This document shows, piece after piece, positions 1 to 9,566 of a DNA stretch of 21,142 nt; position 1 is the stretch's first letter, and each line of letters begins with the position of its first letter. The position numbers and the translations under genes were made by a program. The stretch spans positions 1-21,142 of the forward strand of contig CAJNOQ010003175.1 of assembly GCA_905250885.1 (NCBI GenBank), in the 5' to 3' direction. The notes under the pieces were generated by a model that was not told the DNA's origin, did not search any database, and saw only the letters and a program-made list of their open reading frames with translations. This stretch comes from Didymodactylos carnosus (lineage: Eukaryota > Rotifera > Eurotatoria > Philodinida > Philodinidae).

Positions 1-374
1 TTTTTCGCTCTTTTTTATCCATATAAATAAAATTTTCACTTTTCAGTTTGAAACCTTAGTTTTGTAACCAATAGATAGAGTATGTCGAGATGTATGCGTA
101 AAACGATTTTCATTGTTCCCGGACAAAAGTTTGCGGAGAAGATTCGAATTTGAACTCGAGAATGTTTTTGAGGGAAAAAAATTTGCTTTTTCGAAATCTT
201 GCCTGCAGATTCTCTGCGGGGAAGCATTTTGGAGCAGAAATGTGAGTGTAAAAGTTGTTTATCATGGTTTTCTTCTATGGGATAATACTTTGCTGTCGTT
301 AAATTTCTTAAGCTCAATCTTTAAAATTCAAAACACTCAAACTCTGCACTCCGGAGGAAAGAAAAGGCGCCTAA
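1..374. other. No recognisable gene
   Basis: Overlapping ORFs on both strands (36-317 minus, 113-433 plus) show no protein motif. The plus ORF runs into the inverted repeat that follows, so it is unlikely to be a gene. Nothing else is supportable in this stretch. Confidence 0.5.
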
Positions 375-562
375 ATTTTGGCGATACTTTCTCTTTACTT
401 TCTGAGCTAGATGAAAGTGTCCAGAAAATCTGAGAGTCTTATTGATGATATTCTCTTTCAAAAGTTGATGTGGTACATCACCCTGTAGCTGGTGTCGGGG
501 TTCGAAATTTTCTGGACACTTTCGTCTAGCTCAGAAAGTAAAGAGAAAGTATCGCCAAAATC
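375..562. repeat. Near-perfect inverted repeat, two 55-bp arms
   Basis: The arm at about 375-429 begins ATTTTGGCGATACTTTCTC. It recurs inverted at about 508-562, ending GAAAGTATCGCCAAAAT, with a single mismatch (CATCTAG against CGTCTAG). A spacer of about 77 bp without coding signal separates the arms. The right arm abuts the truncated end of the hAT pseudogene, so the repeat may be the scar or terminus of whatever removed the transposase C-terminus. No target-site duplication is obvious. Confidence 0.85.
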
Positions 563-1974
563 TCTTGATACAAACTGGTGGAAAACCCCAAGCGGAAGAA
601 AAAAAGACCCTCCTTAATTTAAAAGAAATTAAACTATACATACCATCAGAACTATCACTCGTTTTTTTCTCTTTTTTTGATTTTGCCCAGAGACCAATAC
701 CATTACACACAATTAAATGAAATTTATGGCCCAGACATTGGAGACGTTGAATAGATGGATCCGATTGTTCAAATGATTTCTTTACATTGGAAGCACCGTC
801 ACATGTAATTGTTCTTGTTTTTTCATAAACAACCAACTGTCTTAATTGATTTTCAATAGCTTGAGCTATATTATATCCAAAATGTCTTTCACTGAACGAC
901 GAAAAACTAATGATGGTATTTTTTAATCGAAATTTCTTGTCGACATAATGTCCCGTTAAGACTAAATAAGATACGTTACGAGCATCTGACCAGAAATCAG
1001 ACGTAACTTCAAGAAAATCAACTGATCTCAATTGTTGTTTCAATTTTTGAGTTGTTGATTGTCGCAGCCGTTTCAAGTTTTTCTGAACTGTATTTCTGTG
1101 AGGTGGTCGAAATCCTAAAGAATGGTCACGGTTAGAAACAGTTGGATACTTCAAAGAAAAATGGAGTTTGAGACAAGATTCAGGAAGAACTGAAAATTGT
1201 TAGGTCGCACGGACAAAATCATAGATGTAATTTAGGATAAAAGAATATTTTTCAACATGTTTCTGTTCGAACTTCTGAGCTTTTAAAAAGGAAAAGTTGT
1301 CTCTAATTCTTATCAAAGAAATCCGTCTGACTTACCCGGAGCTATTGCATCAAACAATTCACATAGGCCAGGTTTGGAAAGATCACCAAAAGAACGACCG
1401 TCTTTCGCCACACATTTAATGGCTATTTCATTTGAACGACGTTTTCCACTTGGTGAATATTTATCTCCTGATTTTAATTTTGTATTTGGATCGGATGTTT
1501 AGGGCATGAATTCTTGTATGCCATGTTTATAAAATAAATGTTTTCTTATTCCAGTTGTATTTCCACCTTTTCTCGAATATTCACGACTGCATAATTTGCA
1601 TTTTGTGCGCATTATTTGGAATTTTATCCACATGATACCACACTGATAATGTATCAGTTGTATTTGTTTCATTATCATTATTCACCAGTACTATTGAAGT
1701 TGTTGGCAATTGTAATTGATTTGTTGTTATGGTGGTGACGGTTGAAGAACTGGAGGATGATAGTAATAATTGATTTGTGGTTGCTGGTATTATAGTTGCC
1801 GATGTACTTGTTGAAGGAGCCGAAGGACTACTGTCGAGATCATCGCCGCCATCATCAAGACCAGCTAACGCAGCTGTAACACGTTTGGTAAATTCGTCAT
1901 TTGGCTTTTGCTTTTGTAGCTTTTGATGTTATTGATTTTGATTTGGTATTGGTACCATTCCCACGTGGGGCCAT
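563..1974 (-). pseudogene. hAT-superfamily (BED-finger) transposase, truncated and frameshifted
   Basis: This is the N-terminal half of a hAT transposase on the minus strand. The start ATG is at 1974, followed by a basic and Ser/Thr-rich leader. A BED zinc finger lies near 1508-1615, with CKLC, then about 18 residues, then HLFYKH (C-x2-C...H-x4-H). An exon ends near 1336 at a GTAAGT donor and the next begins at 1189 after TTTTCAG, giving a short intron. The second exon has the PPHRNT segment, the DFWSDARNVSY segment around the first catalytic Asp of the RNase H-like fold, TITCDGASNVKK around the second Asp, and the CLGHKFHLIV block. Coding stops at a probable donor (GTATGT) near 643; the C-terminal hATC dimerisation region is missing. 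At least two frameshifts near the N-terminus (about 1900 and 1610) and a stop near 1500 make it non-functional. A 163-bp piece of it (889-1051) recurs at 5585-5747. Confidence 0.85.
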
Positions 1975-2051
1975 CGGTTAAAACTACCTGCAGGAAAGAG
2001 AGAAATTATGATTTATTAATTAGGTGTCGAGCTATCAAGTGCCGTATTTCT
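1975..2051. other. Short spacer, no feature seen
   Basis: This lies between the hAT pseudogene start and the fold-back element. A possible acceptor or regulatory sequence of the transposase cannot be separated from background. Confidence 0.4.
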
Positions 2052-2993
2052 TAACATACGATGCAAAAGTCTTTGCAAACATGTCGAGCATTATTTCTGC
2101 ATGTTCCTGATGCACTGGCGATTTAATTGTTTTTCCGTTAGAAAGAGCAAAGTCTGAACTTCAAAGAACATAGAAAACAAAATTTTTTGTAATTGAGTTT
2201 GAGAGAGAAGAAATCTAAATACGAAACGCCGCCCAACAAGCTCTTGCAACTTCCACTCTCTTGAAATCTATCGCTCTCATCAAAAGTATTTTTTCACTAT
2301 AGCAGAGTAAGTTTGAAACTATGTAATTATAGAAACTAGAAGTGTTTTTATTGCTCTTTTGAATCGGATGTGATAAATTATCTTTCGATCTGCTTTCAAT
2401 TAGAAATTCGCGAGTTTTTCATTTGCTTCAGAAAAAGAGTTGATTAGACTTAATTAATAATTTTCATATACTAAATGAACTTTGTCCTCTTGCTAAAACA
2501 CATCTTCTGAAACAGCATTCAATTCCCTGCAAGGTCACATTAGTCTTAATTTTTACTGACACATCTTGAGCCTTAAATAACAAATTTTCACAATGTCGTG
2601 CCTTTCTCATGAAAAGTACAGTTTTCTACCAAATCTGACTTTTGTAACACGTTTCTTTTACTATTAAGAAATTAATGAGAAATTCTCGACAGTAGATGGA
2701 TCAATACAGTTTTGCGCAGGCGACATTCTCATCTATATAGTTTTCAAAAAAAATTTCTCCTCAGGTTGCAGTGAAAAATTAAAGAAAAAAGTGCTTTGCA
2801 AGAGCATTTTAGGCGACGTTTGATATTTATTTTTTTTCTCACTCAAACTTAAATACAAAAAATTTTGTTTTCTATGTTCTTTGAAGTTCAGACTTTGCTC
2901 TTTCTAACGGAAAAACAATTAAATCGCCAGTGCATCAGAAACATGCAGAAATAATGCTCGACATGTTTGCAAAGACTTTTGCATCGTATGTTA
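2052..2993. mobile_element. Non-autonomous fold-back/MITE-like element with ~157-bp terminal inverted repeats
   Basis: The left end (2052 to about 2208) starts TAACATACGATGCAAAAGTC. It is repeated inverted at about 2837-2993, ending GACTTTTGCATCGTATGTTA, with only a handful of mismatches over about 157 bp. The 628-bp interior has no ORF or recognisable motif. The flanks (TATTTCT left, GTTTGCT right) show no clear target duplication, although a TA or TTA duplication overlapping the ends cannot be excluded. Near-identity of the arms implies recent origin or arm homogenisation. The superfamily is not recognisable from the ends. Confidence 0.85.
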
Positions 2994-3013
2994 GTTTGCT
3001 TAGAATGAGTTAA

Positions 3014-3157
3014 ATCGGGCCTACCGGGCAGATCAACGAGGTTGCTGCCTTTAAAAAATACGATGAAGGGTCCTTTTCTGTGCCTCTATTGGGTTTTGGC
3101 TATTTCTTCGAGATCTTAGCCCTTGGTACACTTACCGTTCGGAGATCACTAAGTTAA
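3014..3157 (+). other. 47-codon open segment of unknown origin
   Basis: The reading frame runs from just after a stop (3011-3013) to a TAA at 3155-3157. It encodes a protein-like peptide containing DEGSFSVPLLGFGYFFEIL and ending TLTVRRSLS. The composition is more protein-like than its surroundings and less A-rich. It has no start codon of its own and could be the last exon or C-terminal remnant of a gene or element. I recognise no family. Confidence 0.25.
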
Positions 3158-3669
3158 ATATACAATACAATGATAAGCTTGACTCGTAATAACTATATGG
3201 ATAATCTAAAATATGAAAAAAGAAAAGAAAGTGGTTAGAAGAAGAAGATAACACAACAACAACAGATGTGAAGATAACACACCAAAAGCGAATCTATCAT
3301 CTAACATTAGAGGATAGTTCAACACTTTTGAGAATAAGGTGTGGCATTACGACAACAAGAGCATTACGCAATTATTATTGAATCTGAATGTAAACAAGTG
3401 AGAATAGCCTACATGAAAGAAGAAAAACACAGAATAAACAACAACAAACAATAGGATAAACTGAGGCAAGTAAGAGAAGGCAGCAATAATGGGAAAAGCA
3501 CAGGGTGGAAAACTAAAAAAATCATGAGAGTAAGTAGTTTTGCTCGCAACAATCTTTTTCTCTAACTTTAGTGGAAGCACCTGGCAAGAAAAATGAGAAG
3601 TCTAATGACACACAAACAGTTTTGAACTTTGAATCACAAGCACAGAACAAATTCTATAATAACGCATAG
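3158..3669. other. A-rich, purine-biased intergenic DNA
   Basis: The sequence is simple AAG/AAC-rich DNA on the plus strand (3220-3300 especially). The minus-strand ORF at 3347-3580 is a composition artefact, low in complexity and without a domain. No RNA gene or terminal repeat is visible. Confidence 0.4.
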
Positions 3670-3951
3670 CAAATTGTCGATGCAATGGTATGGGACTCTC
3701 TCGTCAGAAAAGCTAATAAACTTCTCATGGCTCACGCCGTTATTTTTTACAGTGCAGATGCAAGGCATGCTGAACTACTACGCTGTTATAGTACGGAAAC
3801 AGCCTATAGGACTACACATAATAAGTACAGACAAGAGCATTTTTCTCTTCCGCACGAAGACTGGCTCGAAAAAGAAATAAACATTCTTAAGCAGCCAATT
3901 ATAATAAACACGAGAAGAAATAAGGTATTCAAAAAACAAACTAAATTTTAG
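3670..3951 (+). CDS. Possible small hypothetical protein or exon
   Basis: The frame is open from just after TAG at 3667-3669 to TAG at 3949-3951, with the first ATG at 3685 giving 88 residues. The peptide is mixed in composition (WDSLVRKANKLLMAHA near the start, HFSLPHEDWLEKEI in the middle), with a basic C-terminus. A competing ORF (3629-3880) covers the same bases in another frame; I prefer this one for its more balanced composition. No known domain, signal peptide or membrane segment is seen. It could be an exon preceded by an acceptor at GCATAG, or chance. Confidence 0.2.
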   Translation, partial: QIVDAMVWDSLVRKANKLLMAHAVIFYSADARHAELLRCYSTETAYRTTHNKYRQEHFSLPHEDWLEKEINILKQPIIINTRRNKVFKKQTKF

Positions 3952-4515
3952 TCAGTTTTCAGCCATTACTTGATTTTTGGCCTCTATATATGCTTTCATT
4001 TTTCTATTGGTCAGCCGTACAAGAAATGGTGTTTTTGAATTTATGAAAAACAAGATGCCATTTTCTGGAAAATTGTTGTATTTCTAGGAACCTGTTAATT
4101 TTTCAGAAACTGGGCGATTTTATGGAAAATCAGGCAATAGCTTGAGAAATTTTTATAGAAAATTCTTGAAGATATTTTCCTCTCTACAAAATCGATACTT
4201 CAGAAAATCGAATGCATTTTCTATACGATATAAAACCCGGATTGTTAATGTACTGAAAAATCCTCAACAATTCTGTACTAGTCCGAATAACTACGACGAT
4301 ACTGATATGCTCTTTTATTTCATTTTAACTGAATTATTCTGGGAAAACTAAAATAAGTAACGCTTAGTTACCTAACTTTATACGCTACATGAAGTTTTCA
4401 CTTTTAGTGATTAAAAGTATCAAAAAAGTTACCATACAAAATATCTACTACAAAAAAATGTCTTTCGACATTACGTCCAGTACATATTTCACCAAAGAAA
4501 TCTTCTATACAGAAC
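3952..4515. other. No recognisable gene
   Basis: This is AT-rich DNA with short ORFs (4142-4351 and 4389-4610 plus) that carry no motif. The latter runs through the transposon terminus that follows and is therefore not a gene. Confidence 0.4.
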
Positions 4516-4649
4516 AAAAAAATAGTCTAGAAAAAGTCTCGGAAAGTTTTGCTACCGGCACTTTTGTATCGAAACTATTCGAGACCGAAACTTTCGAGAC
4601 TCGAGACTAAAGTTTCGGGTATCGAGTACCCCGTCTCGGTGCATCCCTA
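4516..4649. mobile_element. Terminus of a hAT-type transposon
   Basis: Read on the minus strand from 4649, the sequence starts TAGGGATGCACCGAGAC, which closely resembles the (C/T)AGGGATG termini of many animal hAT elements. It is followed by GTACTCGATACCC and subterminal repeats. A palindrome at 4585-4618 pairs CCGAAACTTT with AAAGTTTCGG around a CGAGACTCGAGACT centre, and TCTCGAG-type motifs recur to about 4530, as expected for subterminal transposase-binding arrays. I found no matching opposite end in the window. The inner boundary is arbitrary. Confidence 0.65.
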
Positions 4650-4788
4650 GTAACAAGTTAAAAAGAGATACGACAGATGAATACAGTAATGATGACTAGA
4701 TTCAATACAGAATACAATTGAACATAATTACCATAAACGAGAGAAAACATTTTAAATAATATATACTACATTGAACAAGAAATGTATA
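4650..4788. other. 3' flank of the DUF3987-like gene
   Basis: This AT-rich sequence lies downstream of the minus-strand stop codon at 4791-4789. I see no good minus-strand AATAAA here, only AT-rich sequence. Confidence 0.3.
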
Positions 4789-5462
4789 TTATGCCTCAAA
4801 CTGTATCTTCGGTATCGGGGTTCGACCTGACTTTCGTTTTTGTTTTACCTGAGTGCCATCGGCATCGTCAGTTGTAGTTTGATCATCTGCATATTTTCTC
4901 TTAATTACCTTTGTTGTTTGTGATGCCGATGATCCTTGTTTATTTTTCCTTGATTTTGATGCATTTGCTATATAAAACTCATCGACAGCTAAACAGAAAA
5001 AAAGTTGAAAAAGAGTTTTACAAAACCTAAGTAACAGCAATACGTTCACATGCACTTACACGTCCAGATAGATTTGTCCTAACTTTTTCCTTTAGACGAA
5101 TAATAGCTTTATCATCATATCGCACGTATTGATTATAATGTGAGTTAAACTTCAAAATTTCTTCAAAATCGTCTGTCAGTCCATGTGACGTCGTTTTAGT
5201 AAATGCATTGGTTTTAGGTATGATCGGTAAATTCATCTCTTGGTCATATTGAATTATCTGCCCAAAATTAAACGATTTTAAATAACTCTCCGAGCTGACG
5301 CCATTTGCCTCCAAACAATCATTAAATTCCATCCATTCGACTCCAGTACTGGCAGGTGCAAAACACTTCATATAGCCTACTGTTTTATTCAGCTGATCAT
5401 CACCCGTTGCTTTGTTTGTATGTGCAAAATATAAACCAGACGAAATTAACTTCTCGTCAAGT

Positions 5463-5878
5463 AGCTTGCTGATTGCTAAATCTCTATTTTTATTATAATG
5501 TGATGTGGTTTTGGAAATGTCACTTTTCATCATAACACATGAATGATGTAATAAGATTTTAGACAACATTTTATGATCGTAGCATCACTGAACGACGAAA
5601 AACTAATGATGGTATTTTTTAATCGAAATTTCTTGTCGACATAATGTCCCGTTAAGACTAAATAAGATACGTTACGAGCATCTGACCAGAAATCAGACGT
5701 AACTTCAAGAAAATCAACTGATCTCAATTGTTGTTTCAATTTTTGAGCTTGCTGATTGCTAAATCTCTATTTTTATTATAATGTGATGTGGTTTTGGAAA
5801 TGTCACTTTTCATCATAACACATGAATGATGTAATAAGATTTTACACAAATTTATGATCATTTATGATCGTAGCATCA
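5463..5878. repeat. 163-bp hAT fragment inserted between direct repeats of host exon
   Basis: Host exon sequence from AGCTTGCTGATTGC to GATCGTAGCATCA occurs at 5463-5587 and again at 5746-5878. Between the copies, 5585-5747 matches 889-1051 of the hAT pseudogene base for base by eye. The junctions share TCA on one side and AG on the other. The insert has no transposon ends, so it is filler DNA rather than a transposition. The right copy also carries a 10-bp tandem duplication (TTTATGATCA twice, about 5851-5870), which shifts the reading frame. Removing it restores an open frame from the exon 6 acceptor at 5909 into the downstream coding sequence. Confidence 0.9.
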
Positions 5879-5980
5879 TTTGTTGATGCCTGCGAATCAG
5901 TTATCGCATCTAGAAATATAAACAGAAAACAACGCTGGCAATATGTTCCATTATTACCAATTCCAATAACAACATACCTT

Positions 5981-6076
5981 CTGAATTGTACTTTTAGCAG
6001 CTTGAGTATTCAACTTTTAATGTATAAATTCATACCTTAAAAGATGAATACTTAAGCTGCTAAAACTACAATTCAG
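5981..6076. repeat. Small fold-back element inside an intron
   Basis: Arms 5981-6020 and 6037-6076 are inverted copies of each other (37 of 40 positions match by eye), both starting CTGAATTGTA when read inward, with a 16-base loop. The hairpin lies in the intron between exons 5 and 6 of the DUF3987-like gene (6120-5910). That intron is about 210 bp, against roughly 50-75 for several others in the same gene. It looks like a tiny MITE that lengthened the intron. Confidence 0.8.
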
Positions 6077-9000
6077 ACATTTGTTGTAAAAGTCCTGCCA
6101 TTAACGTCTAAATAATATACCTTGTTTTTTATTATTTGTTACTCTGTTCAATTCGGCCATGGTTCTGCAAGAAGTATTGTCGTCATTTAATCCTGTTATT
6201 AAATTAGTAATATCCATCAGTATACCAGTGATGTCACTTACAGAATTAGCCTTTGGATCATCATCGAAACCTAAAGTGAATATTAAATCTTAGCAAATCC
6301 TAAAATATATCTTTCGTTATAATCTATATTGATATTAACAATTCTAACCTAGATCACGATGTGACATTTCATCAGGTCGTTGTACATTTTGTGTATCCAT
6401 TGAATCTGCGCATGCATTCTTGCTCGTATCATGATTATTCGTATATGATTGTTTATCTAGCACGAATGATGACGAGTGTAGAACAATGTTGTTATCATTG
6501 CAATGGTTTCCCGTTGTATGATTGCTTGGTGTTACCGCTATTGCAGTTATTGGTGTTGTAGACGGATTATTTGTTGGTAGTGATGCTACATTGCTTGTAG
6601 ATGATGATAATGTCTGGAGTGCAATATCTCTCGAATCTAATGACGATGGTTGTAGTGACAAATGTGTCGACTGTATAGCTGATTGAACATTACTCAATTG
6701 TGATTGTATCGGTAATAGTTGTAATAATGATGATGAACTGGCCGCCGTTTTATGAGTCCAATTTAGTGACTTAGATATGTCTTTGAGTTTATATTCTTTC
6801 TTACCATTTTCGAGTATTTCTTCGATTGCACCATCTTTGATCAATTCATCAATTCCTTCTTTCAAGTACGGTAAATCGTGATATTTATGATATTCTTTGA
6901 TATAAATTGGGTAATTTAATAAGTGTTGACAACACATAGTTGATAATGTGCTTGTAGGTGGTCTTGATGATTGTGAATATATATCTTCATATTCTTTTAA
7001 TTGTACAGCATAAACATTCAATGTCTTCTCGAGTTGGTCACGTTCGTTTTGATCGTCTGGTGGTGGAATTTTTCTGTAAGCTTTGCTTACTTTGATTATC
7101 CATTTGTCTTCAAAAATCAATCTAAAACAAAAAATGACATAGATCACACTTTGATTAAAGCCAACTTGTTCAAAAAACTTGAATGAGTATGCTAAAGTTG
7201 CAATTGTAGCAGCTGCTGTTATAATTGGAATTATATTACGTTTTCTGTGCTTAAATCGCTTTAAGTATGTTATGGACAAAGCTTCTTAAGTACAATTGAA
7301 GCCGAATACAGTTATTTCAAACGAGGAATTCACTTTTTCTAGACTATACTCAAACATTAAATTTTGGCTTAACGAGCTCAATCTTTTGTTTACATTTTAC
7401 CAGGTTAGTAACATTTTATCGTTTTCGGCTACATTAACACCGAATAAGTGGTGGAATTCTAGCACATACATAGAATACGATACGTACTTATCCTTCACTA
7501 ACACAGCCAGTGCGTCATCGACAACTGTTGATGGCAAATTGTGAAACAGCCCACCGTTTTTTGTTAACGTTGCTCTCGTAAATATATTATATGGTATCAT
7601 TAATATTTTTCGACCATCTTGTTGTCGTTCCGTGGACTGATATGTACTTGTATTTAAAATCAATGTTGTACTTGCTGGTTTTTGTACTGGTTTAGGCATA
7701 TCGAACAATTGTAATACGACACCAAATAAATATTCATAGACCGACCACGCTTTTATACAAATATTTTTTTCAAAGTATAATATTAGCATACCACTTTCAT
7801 TTTTTTTTATATTGGCACCGAAAAACAAGTCAGTAATTGCTGTTCGTGCAGCTCTCACGAACTCCTGTGATATTTGTTTGTTTGAATTGTCACCATCATC
7901 GAAAATTATCAATTGTTGATTGATTTTTTGTAAGACTTTTGTAATATTTACAAATAGTTGTATTAATGCACAATATTTTGGGTAAATTTCGACAGTTTTT
8001 GCATAAAATGCTTCGATATGCAGTGGTATTGTTTTATCCGATTCAATAGCATCCAAATGATCAGCTATTTTACTGAATGTATAGGCATAGGCTGAATCAC
8101 AAAAATCGTCTAATTGTTCGTCCGATAGCTGTTTCGTTACACTAGTTCTTGTTGATGGCGACAATAATTTAACCAGATCAACTGTTGTGCTTGAGTGCGT
8201 TGCTTTGACTGTTATTGCTGCTGATGGCGATTGAATCGGACGAGTATTGTCGATTCCTAATAATGTCGGCAACACGAAATCTGAAAATAAAATATATAAA
8301 TAGATAAATGAGAAAAAAGCTCAAACCTGTACACTTCATGTTTAGTTACCTGTGCCCGTAAATCGATATTCTATGTCCCCAAATAAATGGCACACGGTCA
8401 ACACGTGTGCAATAGACGGTGCATTTTCAACTTTCACTCGATATTACATCTGCTCGGATCTTGTAGCTTTGACACGGGGCAGTGCCATGTAACAAAATCG
8501 ATTATGTACACCTTCCAGACGATTTTGACATGACCATTGTTTCATTAGTAAAGGATATCGATTACCGGTTGTGTATCCAAGTATCGCCAATTTCGCTTTC
8601 GTTATGTCGACGGCCGTTTGTGCTGTTGTACGCGTATCGCCGATAATTCGATCAAATGCTTTAATTAACAATGTGGCCTCCTCGGTTTTACCATCGTCCT
8701 CATATACGCCTAATTTGGAAAATGCTGGGTCAATTTCATCGCTTAACATAAATTGATCGCCTTTGCTCAGATGCATACGTAGCGATAATCCATTCAAATT
8801 TGATATTATTGAAGGTATTTGTTTATCTTCACCATCGAATTCCATTTCATATTTGTACTTATCGCTGAGTACATTAACAACTTTGTCGCAGGATTCTCGT
8901 ATCGGTTTAAGGTTTGTCGTCTTAGATGGACCTGTGATAAATTAGAAATAGAAACCAAATCGATAGTTTGTCAAACAAAACTATCGTTTCTTACCTGTCT

Positions 9001-9265
9001 GACCGATAATAACTGAATAAATATTAATTGGTTTCATTTGATGAAACATATTTGTATAAAATGAATTTTGTCCAAAATGACTTAATGATGTTAAAAGACT
9101 AAAAAATGCCATCGGCAACGGTGAGCCATTCAGTAATTTGTAATGACGAAAAATCATCAATTCATAGTCGGACAATATTGTTGACAGATCAAAGGATGCT
9201 TGTGATGCCTTCCACAGATTCTGACTGAATAATTCACCAAACGTATTTATCGTTTTACTCGCCAT

Positions 9266-9566
9266 AACGTGTGGAGAAGGGCGAAATCTAGAAGATAAAA
9301 GAACGAATGAAGGGGGCGCACTAAATGAAAAATGAGGCAATGATCATAAAAGAACAAGATAACATTCATTTAATAGTATTTCTTCTACAAATTTTAAGCA
9401 GAGTGCAAGTGTACACTTGTATTGCCTCGAAAAGGATGAAAGACCAAAGCAACAGCTTAATAGTATAACAACAGCTATGGGTTACCTTCGATAGGGCTGA
9501 TGCTGCTGTAGTCGCCAACTTCCCACAGACAACGTCCACAAATAACAGCCTGGTCAGTGTCATCTG
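9266..9566. other. 5' flank of the DUF3987-like gene
   Basis: Upstream of the minus-strand ATG at 9265 no TATA box stands out. A minus-strand peptide near 9475-9560 contains VICGRCLWEVGDYSS, with a C-x2-C pair, and could be a fragment of a lost exon, but it is too short to assign. The ORF at 9366-9734 runs into the hAT element and is a chance frame. Confidence 0.35.

Larger units (their letters stand above)
4789..9265 (-). pseudogene. Multi-exon DUF3987-like P-loop (AAA+/SF3-like) protein, recently broken
   Basis: Minus-strand gene; reading exons through short GT...AG introns gives one protein of about 1,100 residues. Exons by eye: 9265-8995, 8931-8350, 8280 to about 7413 or 7401, 7121-6349, 6270-6121, 5909 to about 5060, 4988-4789. 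Phases agree at most junctions; the exon 3/4 and 6/7 boundaries are uncertain. The first ATG (9265) has G at -3 and +4. Residues 49-90 form a hydrophobic segment leading into a Walker A-like loop, IIGQTGPSKTT (residues 86-96, lysine 94). A Walker B-like FMLSDE (151-156), a KAKLAILGYTTGN strand (sensor 1-like) and a VHNRFCYMALPR loop follow. This order matches, from memory, DUF3987 primase/helicase-like proteins of prokaryotes and phages. Later come winged-helix-like stretches (about 7420-7550 and 6780-6880), a Ser/Thr-rich linker, and a basic C-terminus (KVIKRK, KQKRKSGR) resembling a nuclear localisation signal. Breaks: TAA at codon 253 (8446-8444) and the exon 6 insertion. Function in eukaryotes is unknown to me. 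Confidence 0.65.

Noticed and set aside
3347..3580. Minus-strand ORF of 77 codons
   Set aside because: Phe/Ser-rich translation of A-rich plus-strand DNA with no domain; a composition artefact.
4585..4618. Palindrome as a transcription terminator
   Set aside because: It is GC-rich and lacks a following T tract. It lies in the subterminal region of a hAT end, which explains it better in a eukaryotic setting.
6361..6561. Plus-strand ORF opposite the Ser/Thr-rich linker of the DUF3987-like gene
   Set aside because: Antisense shadow of exon 4.
7122..7279. N-terminal hydrophobic extension of the minus-strand ORF at 6344-7279
   Set aside because: It is intron translation: the exon acceptor (TTTTGTTTTAG) lies at 7122, and the hydrophobic stretch upstream has no counterpart in frame with the preceding exon.
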